A stretch of 64,000 nucleotides of DNA from JB111 sp049856295 (GTDB lineage Bacteria > Actinomycetota > Actinomycetes > Actinomycetales > Actinomycetaceae), in assembly GCF_049856295.1 (NCBI RefSeq), contig NZ_JBNDMZ010000004.1, forward strand, positions 62,001 through 126,000, read 5' to 3'. This document shows, in pieces, positions 41,968 to 52,826 of this stretch. A program made the translations under genes and the position numbers. The first letter of the stretch is position 1, and every line of letters starts with the position of its first letter. The notes below the pieces were generated by a model. It did no database searches and had not been told where the DNA came from. It was given only the letters and a program-made list of their open reading frames with translations.

Positions 41968-43034
41968 ACACCGCGTCCGACGGCGCCGCTCCGGCCGACG
42001 GGCCCGCACCCGACGTCGGCGGCTCCCCAGCCGACGGGTCCGCACCCGACGACGGCGGCTCCCGAGCCGACGGGCCCGCACCCGACGTCGGCGCCTCCCC
42101 GGCCGACGGGTCCGCCCCCGACGTCGGCGGCTCCCGAGCCGACGGGACCTCGCCCGCCTCCGGCCTCTCCCCCACCACGCGGCTGGTCATCACCGCGGCG
42201 CAGGCATACGCGGCGCTGCCCGGCGTCGTCGGGGTCGCGGCCGGCGGCTCCCTCGCGACGGGTCAGGAGGACGCGCGTTCCGACGTCGACCTGTACGTCC
42301 TCTCCGACGGCGGGCCCCCGCCCGTCGAGCTGCGCCGCGCGGTCGTCGAGGCGCTCGGCGGTGCGCGCCGGCTCGACCTCGACCAGCGCTACTGGGACGT
42401 CACCGACGTGTGGACGCACGCGAGCGGCACCGACCTCGACGTCATGTTCTGGGAGACGAGCCGGGTGACCGACCGCCTCGACGCCGTGCTCGAGCGCCAC
42501 GAACCGTCCGCGGGGTACACGACGGCGCACTGGCACACGGTGCGGCACTGGCTGCCCGTGGCCGACCCCGACGGGTGGGTCACGCGTGCCCGGGAGCGTG
42601 CGCTGGCGGAGTACCCGGAGGAGCTGCGGGCGGCCGTCGTGCGGCACTGCTGGCCGCTCGTGCGCGGGACGATCACGAGCTTCCCCGCGCAGATCGCCAC
42701 CGCAGCGGCGCGCGAGGACCTCGTCGCACTCAACCATCGCGTGGCCGAGCTGCTGGCCGTCGTCCACGACGTCGTGCTCGCTGTCAACCGCGTGCCGCAC
42801 CCCGGGGAGAAGCGGCTCGGCACGCGCGTGCCGGAGCTGTGCCGCTCGCTCCCCGAGGGCTTCTCCGAGCGCACGACGGCGGTCCTCACCTCCGCCGCCG
42901 ATCCCACCTCGGTGGTCGGTGCGGTCGTGCGGCTCGTCGATGCCCTGGAGGCGTGGCTGCGGGTCGAGATGCCTGGGGTCGAGATGCCCGGGGTCGAGAT
43001 GCCTGGGGTCGTCTCGCCTCGCACGGGGTTGTAG
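41964..43034 (+). CDS. Nucleotidyltransferase-fold protein with repeat N terminus
   Basis: The protein has 356 residues. Residues 10-57 are four 12-residue repeats of the type PADGxAPDVGGS. A nucleotidyltransferase core begins at about 74. GGSLATGQEDARSDVDLYVL gives the GS and DxD catalytic pattern, with a third acid in DLDVMFWE. A helical domain follows to about 330 (TITSFPAQIATAAAREDLV, then VAELLAVVHDVVLAVN). The C terminus carries three GVEMP repeats. It resembles DUF4037-type small nucleotidyltransferases; the substrate (drug, tRNA or protein) is unknown. Starts with GTG overlapping the ilvA stop. Confidence 0.72.
   Translation: MNTASDGAAPADGPAPDVGGSPADGSAPDDGGSRADGPAPDVGASPADGSAPDVGGSRADGTSPASGLSPTTRLVITAAQAYAALPGVVGVAAGGSLATGQEDARSDVDLYVLSDGGPPPVELRRAVVEALGGARRLDLDQRYWDVTDVWTHASGTDLDVMFWETSRVTDRLDAVLERHEPSAGYTTAHWHTVRHWLPVADPDGWVTRARERALAEYPEELRAAVVRHCWPLVRGTITSFPAQIATAAAREDLVALNHRVAELLAVVHDVVLAVNRVPHPGEKRLGTRVPELCRSLPEGFSERTTAVLTSAADPTSVVGAVVRLVDALEAWLRVEMPGVEMPGVEMPGVVSPRTGL
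41991..42164 (+). repeat. 36-bp in-frame tandem repeat, four full copies
   Basis: Four copies of a 36-bp unit (41991-42134) plus a decayed fifth encode the Pro/Ala/Asp/Gly repeats at the N terminus of the nucleotidyltransferase. The copies differ at few positions. A separate 15-bp repeat, three copies at 42961-43005, lies at the 3' end of the same gene. Confidence 0.75.
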
Positions 43035-43702
43035 CTCGGGTCTCTTAGCGCAGGACTCGTCGCGCAGGTCCCGTAGGCGCGTGGCGCCCTCGCGGGCGGT
43101 CCTCTCACCTCCCACGACGGCCTGACGCGGGTGTCGCACGTCGGCGCGCCCTCGCGGTCGCCACCTCGCCTCCCACGTCGTCGCAACGCGTCTCACCTGG
43201 CGCGCTCTCGCTGACGGGCCCTTCACATCGCACGACGCCGCGGCGCGGCCCACGTAGGCCGGCGCACCCTCCCAGGTCGCCACCTCACCGCACACGACGC
43301 CGAAGCGCACCTACCGCAAGCCGGCGCGACCTCACAGGTCGCCACCTCGCCCCCCACGAGGCCAAAGCTCCGCTCTTCGTCGGCGTGCCGCGCGCCTCGG
43401 GTGCTCTACGTCCGCGCCTGCGCGCACCGCGACGTCGCACCCTCGCGACCTCCGCGGCGCCGCACCGCAGACCCAGACCTCCACGCCGCCGCACCGCAGA
43501 CCCAGACCTCGACGCGCTGGACGGCCACACCACCGCGCCACACTCCCGGACCTTTGCGCCGCTGGGCGGTCCCCCGGTCACACCCCGATACTGCTGTTTG
43601 CTTGCGGTCAATGCCTCTACATGCAGGTCTATTACCAGCCTGTCCACAGATTTACGCTGAGTCCTTCCATGTGTCGTTTGATACCGGTAGAGTGAAGACT
43701 GT
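43035..43702. repeat. Gene-free region of degenerate tandem repeats
   Basis: No convincing gene lies here. From about 43074 to 43400 some six degenerate units of 55-65 bp recur, each with a GGCGCGCCCTCGC-like start, a GGTCGCCACCTCGCC-like middle and a CCCACGACG-like end. At 43460-43510 a 22-bp sequence beginning CCGCACCGCAGACCC occurs twice with 29-bp period. From 43580 the sequence becomes AT-richer and leads into the promoter of the DUF222 gene. Confidence 0.6.
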
Positions 43703-43718
43703 TCGAACACGCGTTCGG
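43703..43718 (+). promoter_or_regulatory. LexA (SOS) box
   Basis: TCGAAC-ACGC-GTTCGG matches the actinobacterial/mycobacterial LexA consensus TCGAAC-RNRY-GTTCGA at 15 of 16 positions, 35 bp before the start of the DUF222/HNH gene. TTGATA at 43678-43683 could be the -35 element. Several 13E12-type (DUF222) genes of Mycobacterium tuberculosis are known LexA targets. Confidence 0.8.
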
Positions 43719-43753
43719 ATAGTTCCGGCTCGACGACGAGGGAGGCAGCAGCA

Positions 43754-45478
<1,725 letters not shown>

Positions 45479-45502
45479 CACCTCCACGCCCACACACAGC
45501 AG

Positions 45503-45549
45503 GACGCCCGGCCCCCAACGGCACATCTGCCGCTGGTGGACCGGGCGTC
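45503..45549. terminator. Hairpin between convergent DUF222 and MMPL genes
   Basis: GACGCCCGG (45503-45511) pairs perfectly with CCGGGCGTC (45541-45549). Inside the loop CGGCA/TGCCG (45519-45523 and 45528-45532) forms a second perfect stem. Position between convergent stops suggests termination for both strands. Confidence 0.5.
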
Positions 45550-45600
45550 AAGCGCGCCGTCGGGCCTCAGGTGTCAGGTGTCAGATGTCAGGCCGAGGGC

Positions 45601-48408
45601 CTACGGCCCCGAGCTCGCGTCGGCATCGGTAGTCGGCGCGGAGTGGCGCCCGGCCCTGGCGTCAGCACGTCGGGTGTCGCCGTCCTCGGCATCACGCACG
45701 TGCTTCCCACCGGCGCCAGTGGCGGAACCTGACCGAGCCCCGTCCATGTCCCCGTCCATGTCCCCGGCCACGGCCACGGCCCCGTCCCCGTCCCCGGCCG
45801 GCGCCGCACCGTGCTCGACCTCCTCGACGAGCGCCGATCCCTCGACGTCGACGTTCGGCACGACCTTGTCGAGCCAGCGCGGCAGCCACCAGGCCGAGCG
45901 CCCGAGGATGTGCAGGGATGCCGGCACGATGAGCATCCGCACGACGAACGCATCGAGCGCGACGCCGACCGCGAGGCCCACGCCGAACGACTTGATCATC
46001 ACCGAGTCCGAGGTGATGAAGCCCGCGAACACGGCGATCATGATGAGCGCGGCCGCCGTCACCACGCGCCGGCCCGCACGGAAGCCCTCGGCCACCGCCT
46101 CCCGTGCGCTCGCTCCGTGCACGTACGCCTCGCGCATGCCCGTGGTGAGGAACAGCTGGTAGTCCATCGCCAGCCCGAACAGCACGCCCACGACGATCAC
46201 GGGCAGGAAGCTGAGGATCGGGCCCGTCGTGTGGACCCCGATCAGCTCGGCGAGCCATCCCCACTGGAACACGGCGGTGGCCACGCCGTAGGTGGCGAAC
46301 AGCGACAGCACGAACCCGGCGGTCGCCACCAGCGGCACGAGGAGCGAGCGGAACACCGCGACCATGATGAGGAACGACAGTCCGACGACGACCGCGAGGT
46401 AGCCCGGCAGCGCGTCCGAGAGCCCCTCGGAGATGTCGATGTTGATGGCCGACTGCCCGGCGACACCGAGCTCGTACTCGCCGCTCACCGGAGGCAGGGC
46501 GCGCAGGTCGTTGACGAGCTCCGCCGTCGACTCGCCGTTGGCGTCCTCCTCCGGCAGCACCTGGAAGGAGGCGAGCGTGCCGTCCTCGGACACGGCGATC
46601 GGCGCGACGGCGACCACAGCCTCCTGCGAACCGATCTCGCGGACGACCTCGACCTGGGCCTCGAGCAGCTCGTTCTCGTCGAGGCCGCCGGGCAGGTCCG
46701 CCGTGACCAGCAGCGGCCCGTTCGCGCCCTCCCCGAACTCCTCGGAGACGATCTCGTACGCGCGGTAGGCGTCGGAGTCCACCGGCTCGTTCTCACCCGT
46801 CGGCAGGCCGAGGCGCATGTCCAGCGCCGGGATCGCGAGCACGAGCAGAGCGACGACGCCGACGAGCACCCGGCCGACCGCCGAGCCCATCGACATCGGT
46901 CGCACAGCCTTCCTGCCGGACGACGACGGGCTCGTCGCTGCGTCGTTCGTCGTCGTACCGGTGTCTCCGGGTCCCTCGACCGCGACCCCGCCCGCACTCT
47001 CGGCGAGCGCCGCCTCGCGGCGCGCCCTCCCCTTGCGACCGAGCATGCGCAGGCCGGCCATCGACAGGAGGGCCGGCGTCGCCGTGACGGCGAGCAGCAC
47101 GGCCACGACGATGCTCACGGCACCGGCGGTGCCCATGATCCCGAGGAACGGGATGCCGACGACGTTGAGCGCGAGCAGCGCGAGCACCACGGTCGCGCCG
47201 GCAAACACGACCGCCGTCCCCGCGGTCCCGTTCGCGAGAGCGATCGACCGGCGCACGTCGACCCCCTCGAGCAGCTGCGTGCGGTGCCGATTGATAATGA
47301 ACAACGAGTAGTCGATACCGACGGCCAGCCCGAGCATGACGCCGAACACGGGCGTCACCGAGGACATCTGCACGACCCCCGAGAACGCGAGGGTGGCGAG
47401 CGAGCCGATCGCCACGCCCATGACCGCGGTGACGATCGGGAACGAGGCGGCCAGGGCCGAGCCCAGCACGACGACCAGGACGATGCCGGCGATGACGACA
47501 CCGATGACCTCGCCGATCCCGAGGATCTCCGGGACGGTCTGCGACAGGTCGGAGGCGGGGACGATCTCCACGCCCTCGATCTCGGCGGACTCGACGACGT
47601 CGACGACCGCCTGCCGCGAGGCGTCGTCGAGCTCGAGCATGGGCTCGCTGAAGGAGACGGTGAGGCGCGCGGTCGAGCCGTCCTCGGAGACGACCCCGAT
47701 GCCCTCGGAGTGCTCGAGGAGCTCGGCGCCCAGCTCCGTCTGCGTGCGGCCGGCGTCGAGCTCGGCCTGCCCGGTCTCGAGCTCGGCGAGCCCGTCGTCG
47801 ATGCGCTCCTGCTCGGCGTCGAGCTCGGCGCGCTGCTCGTCGAGGAGGGTCTGTCCGGCGTCGATCTCGTCCGTCGGGGCGCCCGCGGCCTCCGCCTGCT
47901 CGCGCGCCCCGTCGAGCCTGGTCTGCTCCTCGTCCAGCGCGGCACGCCCCTCGTCGAGGAGCGCCTGGCCGTCCTCGAGCTCGGTGCGGCCGGCGTCGAG
48001 CTCCGCCTGACCCGACTCGACCTCGGCGGCCCCGGACTCGAGCTCGGCGGCGCTGCCGGCGAGCTGCTCCTGGGTGGCGAAGGGATCGACGACGGCGGCC
48101 ACGTCGTCCTGCTGCTCGATCTCCGCACCGAGGTCGGCGACGGCGGAGATCTGCTCCTCGGTGAACGCCCCGTCCTCCGAGCGCAGGACCACCGTGCCGG
48201 TGGCGCCGCTCTGGTCGGGCAGCTCCTCCTCGAGCTCGGCGATGACCTCCGACGACGCCGTGTCCGGCATGTCGAACGATCCGGTCAGCGTGCCGGCGAA
48301 CGCGGCGAACGCACCACCGGCCAGGATCAGCACTGCGAGCCACGCCCCCAGCACCGCCTTCGCGTGCCGCGCGGCGAACCTTCCTACCCCGAACAACCAT
48401 CCGGCCAT
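45601..48408 (-). CDS. MMPL/RND-family membrane transporter
   Basis: The protein has 935 residues. An N-terminal membrane helix is followed by a large periplasmic domain in which about residues 115-225 are heptad-like repeats (ELESGAAEVESGQAELDAG) predicted as a long coiled coil, as seen in YhgE/Pip-like proteins. Then come five to six membrane helices (about 285-450) with GLAVGIDYSLFIINR, a second periplasmic loop, and a final membrane block with FGLAMDYQLFLTTGMREA. The paired GxxxDY motifs are diagnostic of MMPL exporters driven by proton flow. The C-terminal tail is Asp/Ala/Gly-rich. Divergent TetR gene and dyad suggest it is the target of that repressor. Confidence 0.88.
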   Translation of the reverse strand: MAGWLFGVGRFAARHAKAVLGAWLAVLILAGGAFAAFAGTLTGSFDMPDTASSEVIAELEEELPDQSGATGTVVLRSEDGAFTEEQISAVADLGAEIEQQDDVAAVVDPFATQEQLAGSAAELESGAAEVESGQAELDAGRTELEDGQALLDEGRAALDEEQTRLDGAREQAEAAGAPTDEIDAGQTLLDEQRAELDAEQERIDDGLAELETGQAELDAGRTQTELGAELLEHSEGIGVVSEDGSTARLTVSFSEPMLELDDASRQAVVDVVESAEIEGVEIVPASDLSQTVPEILGIGEVIGVVIAGIVLVVVLGSALAASFPIVTAVMGVAIGSLATLAFSGVVQMSSVTPVFGVMLGLAVGIDYSLFIINRHRTQLLEGVDVRRSIALANGTAGTAVVFAGATVVLALLALNVVGIPFLGIMGTAGAVSIVVAVLLAVTATPALLSMAGLRMLGRKGRARREAALAESAGGVAVEGPGDTGTTTNDAATSPSSSGRKAVRPMSMGSAVGRVLVGVVALLVLAIPALDMRLGLPTGENEPVDSDAYRAYEIVSEEFGEGANGPLLVTADLPGGLDENELLEAQVEVVREIGSQEAVVAVAPIAVSEDGTLASFQVLPEEDANGESTAELVNDLRALPPVSGEYELGVAGQSAINIDISEGLSDALPGYLAVVVGLSFLIMVAVFRSLLVPLVATAGFVLSLFATYGVATAVFQWGWLAELIGVHTTGPILSFLPVIVVGVLFGLAMDYQLFLTTGMREAYVHGASAREAVAEGFRAGRRVVTAAALIMIAVFAGFITSDSVMIKSFGVGLAVGVALDAFVVRMLIVPASLHILGRSAWWLPRWLDKVVPNVDVEGSALVEEVEHGAAPAGDGDGAVAVAGDMDGDMDGARSGSATGAGGKHVRDAEDGDTRRADARAGRHSAPTTDADASSGP

Positions 48409-48463
48409 GAACGTGCCACTCCCCGACGTCGACAGGCCGCCGCAGGCACGGATCGGCCTGCGT

Positions 48464-48492
48464 TAGGATAAGACGAGACGTTTCGTCTCGTC
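48464..48492. promoter_or_regulatory. TetR operator and promoter between MMPL and TetR genes
   Basis: GACGAGACG (48472-48480) and CGTCTCGTC (48484-48492) form a perfect 9-bp inverted repeat around TTT. TAGGAT (48464-48469) is a good -10 for the tetR direction, so the dyad covers the transcription start. One bound dimer could repress both divergent genes. Confidence 0.65.
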
Positions 48493-48545
48493 AACGAGAT
48501 CCGGCCGCCTATGGTGACGGCCACAGCAGGAAGGACGCCGACGCC

Positions 48546-49127
48546 ATGACCTCGACCCGCAGCGGACCCGTCCGGTCCGAGACGGCCCGGCTCGCGATCC
48601 TCGAGGCGACCGCCCGACTCTTCGACGAGCACGGGTACGACGCCATGACGATGGCCAGGATCGCGACCGAGGCCGGCGTCGGCAAGCAGACGATCTACCG
48701 GTGGTGGAGCTCGAAGGCCGACCTGGTCGCCGAGTGCCTCGTCGAGGGGATGCTGCTTCCCGTCGACGTCGTCGTCCCGGACACCGGCGACCTGCGGGCC
48801 GACCTCGTCAGCTGGATCCTCGCGATCTTCCGCACCGTCGGCCGGCCCGAGGGCGAGGGCACTGTGCGCTCGCTCATCTCCGCCAGCATCGAGAGCGCCG
48901 ACATCGGCCTGCGCGTGCGCGACAGCCTGACCGGCGAGGAGTCCCTCGCGTCCCGCCTGCAGGCCGCGACCGGAACGTCGGCCAACCTCTACCCCGGCGC
49001 GCCTCTGGACGAGATCGCCGAGTCGCTCGTCGGCACGGTGGTCCTCAGGGTCATCAGCCGCACGCCGCCGGAGCCCGCGGAGGCGCAGCGGATGGTCGAC
49101 GCCGTCCTCGGACCGCCGACGAGATAG
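48546..49127 (+). CDS. TetR-family repressor of the MMPL exporter
   Basis: The protein has 193 residues. The N-terminal helix-turn-helix (about 16-60) reads AILEATARLFDEHGYDAMTM and VGKQTIYRWWSSKADLV. The C-terminal domain is a TetR_C ligand-binding fold of unknown inducer. The ATG at 48546 has GGAAGG upstream. It diverges from the MMPL gene over 137 bp containing a strong dyad, which fits autoregulation plus repression of the exporter. Confidence 0.87.
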   Translation: MTSTRSGPVRSETARLAILEATARLFDEHGYDAMTMARIATEAGVGKQTIYRWWSSKADLVAECLVEGMLLPVDVVVPDTGDLRADLVSWILAIFRTVGRPEGEGTVRSLISASIESADIGLRVRDSLTGEESLASRLQAATGTSANLYPGAPLDEIAESLVGTVVLRVISRTPPEPAEAQRMVDAVLGPPTR

Positions 49128-49180
49128 GCCGCCCCGAGTCCCATCGCGGCCTCCCGTCCTCTCGCCCTACCCTGGAGGGC

Positions 49181-50896
49181 ATGAGTCGCCGCCTCCCGCC
49201 CGGCCGATGGGTGCCGAGCGTCGGCCGGCGCCGCGCCCGCACGACCGGCCTCGTACTGTCCGGCGGAGGCTCGCGTGCCGACTTCCACCTCGGCGCGCTG
49301 CGCTACCTCTACGACGAGGTCGGCATCGAGCCCAAGGTGATGGCGGGCGCCTCCGCGGGCGCGATCGTCGCGGCGATCCTCTCCCAGGGCCGCACCCGGG
49401 ACGAGCAGCGCGCCTGGCTCGACCACCTCGACACGCTGTGGCGCTCGATGGACTCCCCCGACGCCATGTTCCGGCCGCTCCCCTGGTGGAAGGCCCTCAG
49501 CGAGCGCGGTCCCGGCTACCTCCAGCTCCTCGACCCGGTCAACCGCGGCAGCACCCAGCGCACATCCACGCCCCCGGGCACGGTCCCGGAGACCGCGGCC
49601 GAGGCGCGCGCCGCACGGGCCACGCAGGGCGAGGAGCCCGAGCGGGGCTGGAGCGCCGCCCAGATCGTCCAGATGATCGGCAACCTCCCGGCGCTCGGGA
49701 GAGCGGGCGGCGATCTCGCCGCGATCCTGCGCAGCGCCTCCGAGGCGAGGTCGATGTACACGCCGGGACTCGTCGTCGACTCACTCATCGACACCGAGAC
49801 GTTCGATCCTGCGCGCGTGCGAGCCTCCGGCGTCGTGCTCCGCATCGCGATGGTGGGACTGCAGTCCGGCGAGCTGCGCTTCGCCGACCAGGACGGGGTC
49901 ATCCGCGACCGGGGCGACGTCCCGCTCCTTGGGGACGACGGCGAGCCGGTGACCGCCGCCGACCTCGCCCTCGCCGTGTGGGCCTCGTGCGCGATCCCCG
50001 CGGTCTTCGAGCCGATCCCCATCGCCGGCGAGCACTACATCGACGGCGGCGTGCGCGAGAACCTGCCCGCCGACGTCGTCATCGACAAGCTCGGCGTGCC
50101 CGACGTCTGGGCGATCGTCTGCCACCCGCCCGGCGCCGACGCCGGCGACTCCCCGGTCGGCACCGACATCGTCTCCGTCATGATGCGCACGGGAACCTCG
50201 ATCATGTCCGACGAGCAGCTCCGCGACGAGGTCGTCTTCGCCCGCAGGGCGGGTGCGCGAGTCGTCCACGCGACCGTCGACGTCCACGACACGATGACGG
50301 TGGACCGGGGCCTGACGGCGCTCATGGCCGACCACGGCTGGATCCGGGCCGCGCAGACCCATCTCGGGGCGAGCGAGGCGGACGAGGACGCCGGCTCGGC
50401 GCTCATCCGCGCCCGACGCCGCGCGTGGGAGATCGAGGAGCTCATGCTCGCGCCCGACGGGTCCGGGAGCGTCCAGCCCCCCGACGGCGCCTCGGGGCTC
50501 GCGAGCCTCGCGCGTCCCTCGTCGGCCGGCGCACGGGCGCCCACGGCCACACCGGCCACACGCACTCCCGAGGCGGGCCGCACCTCCGCCGCCCGCACCC
50601 CCGAGGCCGGCCGCCCGCCCGCGCATCGCACGGACCTGCGCACCGAGCTCCGCCGCCTCCTCCACCGCGAGCCGGCGGGCGACTCCCGCACGGGTCTCGT
50701 CGAGGAGCTGACCGCGGTGAAGACCGAGATCCGCGCCCTCCTCGAGATCCTGCCCGCCGGGCACGTCCCCGCCCACGCCGACTCGTGGTGGCGCACGTGG
50801 GAGACCCACGGCGAGCAGATCGAGGCCCCGCCGCTCTGGCGGCTCGACGACGACGACGCCGGCACGTCCGGCGCGCCGCCGTCCGGCGGCGCCTGA
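49181..50896 (+). CDS. Patatin-like phospholipase
   Basis: The protein has 571 residues. The patatin domain covers about 23-330: LVLSGGGSRADFHLGALR gives the oxyanion hole, MAGASAGAIVAA is the GxSxG nucleophile (Ser about 65), and YIDGGVRENLPADV is the DGG catalytic Asp. The enzyme hydrolyses acyl esters of lipids by a Ser-Asp dyad. The C-terminal third is Ala/Pro/Arg-rich with a repeated RTPEAGR unit (about 465-485) and a helical end. GGAGGG lies 3-4 nt before the ATG, and TACCCT 7 nt before it. It stands alone, with no signal peptide. Confidence 0.87.
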   Translation: MSRRLPPGRWVPSVGRRRARTTGLVLSGGGSRADFHLGALRYLYDEVGIEPKVMAGASAGAIVAAILSQGRTRDEQRAWLDHLDTLWRSMDSPDAMFRPLPWWKALSERGPGYLQLLDPVNRGSTQRTSTPPGTVPETAAEARAARATQGEEPERGWSAAQIVQMIGNLPALGRAGGDLAAILRSASEARSMYTPGLVVDSLIDTETFDPARVRASGVVLRIAMVGLQSGELRFADQDGVIRDRGDVPLLGDDGEPVTAADLALAVWASCAIPAVFEPIPIAGEHYIDGGVRENLPADVVIDKLGVPDVWAIVCHPPGADAGDSPVGTDIVSVMMRTGTSIMSDEQLRDEVVFARRAGARVVHATVDVHDTMTVDRGLTALMADHGWIRAAQTHLGASEADEDAGSALIRARRRAWEIEELMLAPDGSGSVQPPDGASGLASLARPSSAGARAPTATPATRTPEAGRTSAARTPEAGRPPAHRTDLRTELRRLLHREPAGDSRTGLVEELTAVKTEIRALLEILPAGHVPAHADSWWRTWETHGEQIEAPPLWRLDDDDAGTSGAPPSGGA

Positions 50897-51024
50897 GGCG
50901 TCGCGCGGCGCCCGAACCCACCGGGCGGGTGACGCCCGCGGCACCCCGGGCCGCACGTACCCGCAGGGTGGCGCCAGAGGCGTCGCGCGCAGCACCCCAA
51001 CCCACCGGGTGGCACGCTGGTGCC

Positions 51025-52086
51025 ATGCGCGCCACCGTCCTCCACGCCGCCCGCGACATACGGGTCGAGGACCGCCCCGACCCCGCCCTCCTCGCCCCCA
51101 CCGACGCCGTCGTCCGCATCACGGCCGCGTGCGTCTGCGGCTCCGACCTGTGGCACTACCGGGGGATCGTCCCCGTCGAGGAGCCCCGCACGATCGGGCA
51201 CGAGGCGGTCGGCGTCGTCGAGGAGGCGGGCGGGGAGGTGACGACGGTTCGCACGGGGGACGTCGTCGTCGTGCCCTTCGCGTTCTCGTGCGGCGAGTGC
51301 TTCTCGTGCCGGAACGGCATCCAGACCTCGTGCGAGCGCGGCGGGTTCTGGGGCGCCCCCGACGGCGACGGACTGCCCACCGGACGCCTCCAGGCCGAGG
51401 CCGTGCGCGTCCCCTTCGCGGACGGCACGCTCGTGGGCGCAGGCCTCGACGCCGCCGACGTCGACGACACCCTGCTCGCCCACCTCCTCACGTTGTCCGA
51501 CGTCATGGGAACCGGTTGGCACGCCGCCCGCGCGGCCGGGCTGCGCGAGGGAGCGACGGTCGCCGTGGTGGGGGACGGCGCCGTCGGGCTGTCCGCCGTG
51601 CTCGCCGCGTCCCGGCTCGGCGCGTCCCGGGTCGTCGCCTTCTCCCGCTACGCCGACCGGCAGGCTCTCGCGCGCCGCTTCGGCGCGACCGACATCCTCA
51701 CCACCCGCGGCGACGAGGCCGCAGAGGAGCTGGGCGAGCTGCTCGGCGTCCCGGGCGCCGACGTCGTCCTCGAGGCCGTCGGCACCGACGAGTCGATGGA
51801 CCAGGCGATCGCGTGCGCCCGGCCCGGCGGGACAGTCGGGTACGTCGGCGTGCCCAACGGCGTCACCCGAGGCATCCGGCCGCGCTCGTTGTTCGGCCGC
51901 AACGTCGCGCTCGCCGGCGGGGTCGCTCCCGCCCGCGCCTACCTGCCCGAGCTGCTTGCGGAGGTCACGGCCGGTCGGATCGAGCCCGGCGCCGTGTTCA
52001 CCGCGAGCGTGCCGCTCGAGGACGTGGCCGAGGCGTACGCCGCGATGGACGAGCGACGCGAGATCAAGGTGATGGTCCGGCCGTAG
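51025..52086 (+). CDS. Zinc-dependent alcohol dehydrogenase family protein (MDR)
   Basis: The protein has 353 residues. CVCGSDLWHYRG holds the catalytic zinc Cys, and GHEAVGVVEE holds its His/Glu. CGECFSCRNGIQTSC supplies the four-Cys structural zinc site. The NAD(P) loop is VVGDGAVGLSAVLAA. It belongs to the threonine-dehydrogenase-like branch; substrate unknown. CACGCT ends 6 nt before the ATG, again a leaderless pattern. The upstream gap (50897-51024) carries two imperfect copies of a 30-bp sequence starting GAGGCGTCGCGCG, at 50895 and 50977. Confidence 0.87.
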   Translation: MRATVLHAARDIRVEDRPDPALLAPTDAVVRITAACVCGSDLWHYRGIVPVEEPRTIGHEAVGVVEEAGGEVTTVRTGDVVVVPFAFSCGECFSCRNGIQTSCERGGFWGAPDGDGLPTGRLQAEAVRVPFADGTLVGAGLDAADVDDTLLAHLLTLSDVMGTGWHAARAAGLREGATVAVVGDGAVGLSAVLAASRLGASRVVAFSRYADRQALARRFGATDILTTRGDEAAEELGELLGVPGADVVLEAVGTDESMDQAIACARPGGTVGYVGVPNGVTRGIRPRSLFGRNVALAGGVAPARAYLPELLAEVTAGRIEPGAVFTASVPLEDVAEAYAAMDERREIKVMVRP

Positions 52087-52130
52087 CGGGTGGGCGGCCG
52101 GGCGGCCGGGCGGCCGGGCGGTGACGGACG

Positions 52131-52769
52131 CTACCCCTGGCTCGGCAGCCGGTTCTGTCCGAACTCCTGCGAGAACACGGGGCCGGTGACGGCGAGCTCC
52201 CGCTCGAACGTCGAGCGCCAGGTCGAGTACGGCTCGACGGCGAGGTGCTCGTTCCCGAACCGCGCGTCCGCCGTCACCTCGCTCACGCAGAAGTCGGGCA
52301 CGACGAGGTCGACGACCGGGCCCCCGCGCTCGCACTCCGCCACGACGAGCGGCGCGTTGGCGCCGGCGAACTCGTCGATCACCCACCCGTCGTCGCCGAG
52401 CCAGACCGCGTGCCGGAGCTTGACCACGTGGTGCCGACCGCGTCTCACGAGCTCGACGGCGACGCCCGGGTCCAGCTCCCGCTCCGCCTCGTAGCGCGTC
52501 CCCCCGACGTGCGGACCCTTGGCCGTCAGCGCGGCGAACTCGACGCGCGGCGCCAGCTCGTCGAGCACCTCGTCGGTCCGCCCGAGGTCCGCCGCGGTCA
52601 GTCCCGCCCCCGGACCCTGGACGCGCACGCGCACCGCGTAGCCCTCGTCGGCCAGCAGGTAGGCCTGCACGATGAGGACGGGGTCCGCCTCGGCGGCGAC
52701 GATCTCCGGCAGGCCCGCGCAGACGAACTTGCGCTCGAACTCGAAGTCCCCGTAGCCGGTGTCGCTCAT
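52131..52769 (-). CDS. CYTH-domain protein (triphosphate tunnel metalloenzyme fold)
   Basis: The protein has 212 residues. The N-terminal FEFERKFVCAGLP carries the ExExK signature of the CYTH/TTM fold, and YAVRVRVQG, FAALTAKGPHVGGTRYEAERELD, and VVKLRHAVWLGDDGWVIDEF supply the alternating charged beta strands of the tunnel. Members act on triphosphates (adenylate cyclase, thiamine or tripolyphosphatase); which reaction applies here cannot be told. TAGGTT ends 6 nt before the ATG, so it is probably leaderless. It diverges from the acyltransferase gene across the tandem array at 52827-53028. Confidence 0.85.
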   Translation of the reverse strand: MSDTGYGDFEFERKFVCAGLPEIVAAEADPVLIVQAYLLADEGYAVRVRVQGPGAGLTAADLGRTDEVLDELAPRVEFAALTAKGPHVGGTRYEAERELDPGVAVELVRRGRHHVVKLRHAVWLGDDGWVIDEFAGANAPLVVAECERGGPVVDLVVPDFCVSEVTADARFGNEHLAVEPYSTWRSTFERELAVTGPVFSQEFGQNRLPSQG

Positions 52770-52826
52770 GACCCGAACCTACTGCCCGCCCCCGCCGACG
52801 CACGGGACCCCGCCCCGCGACCGGTC

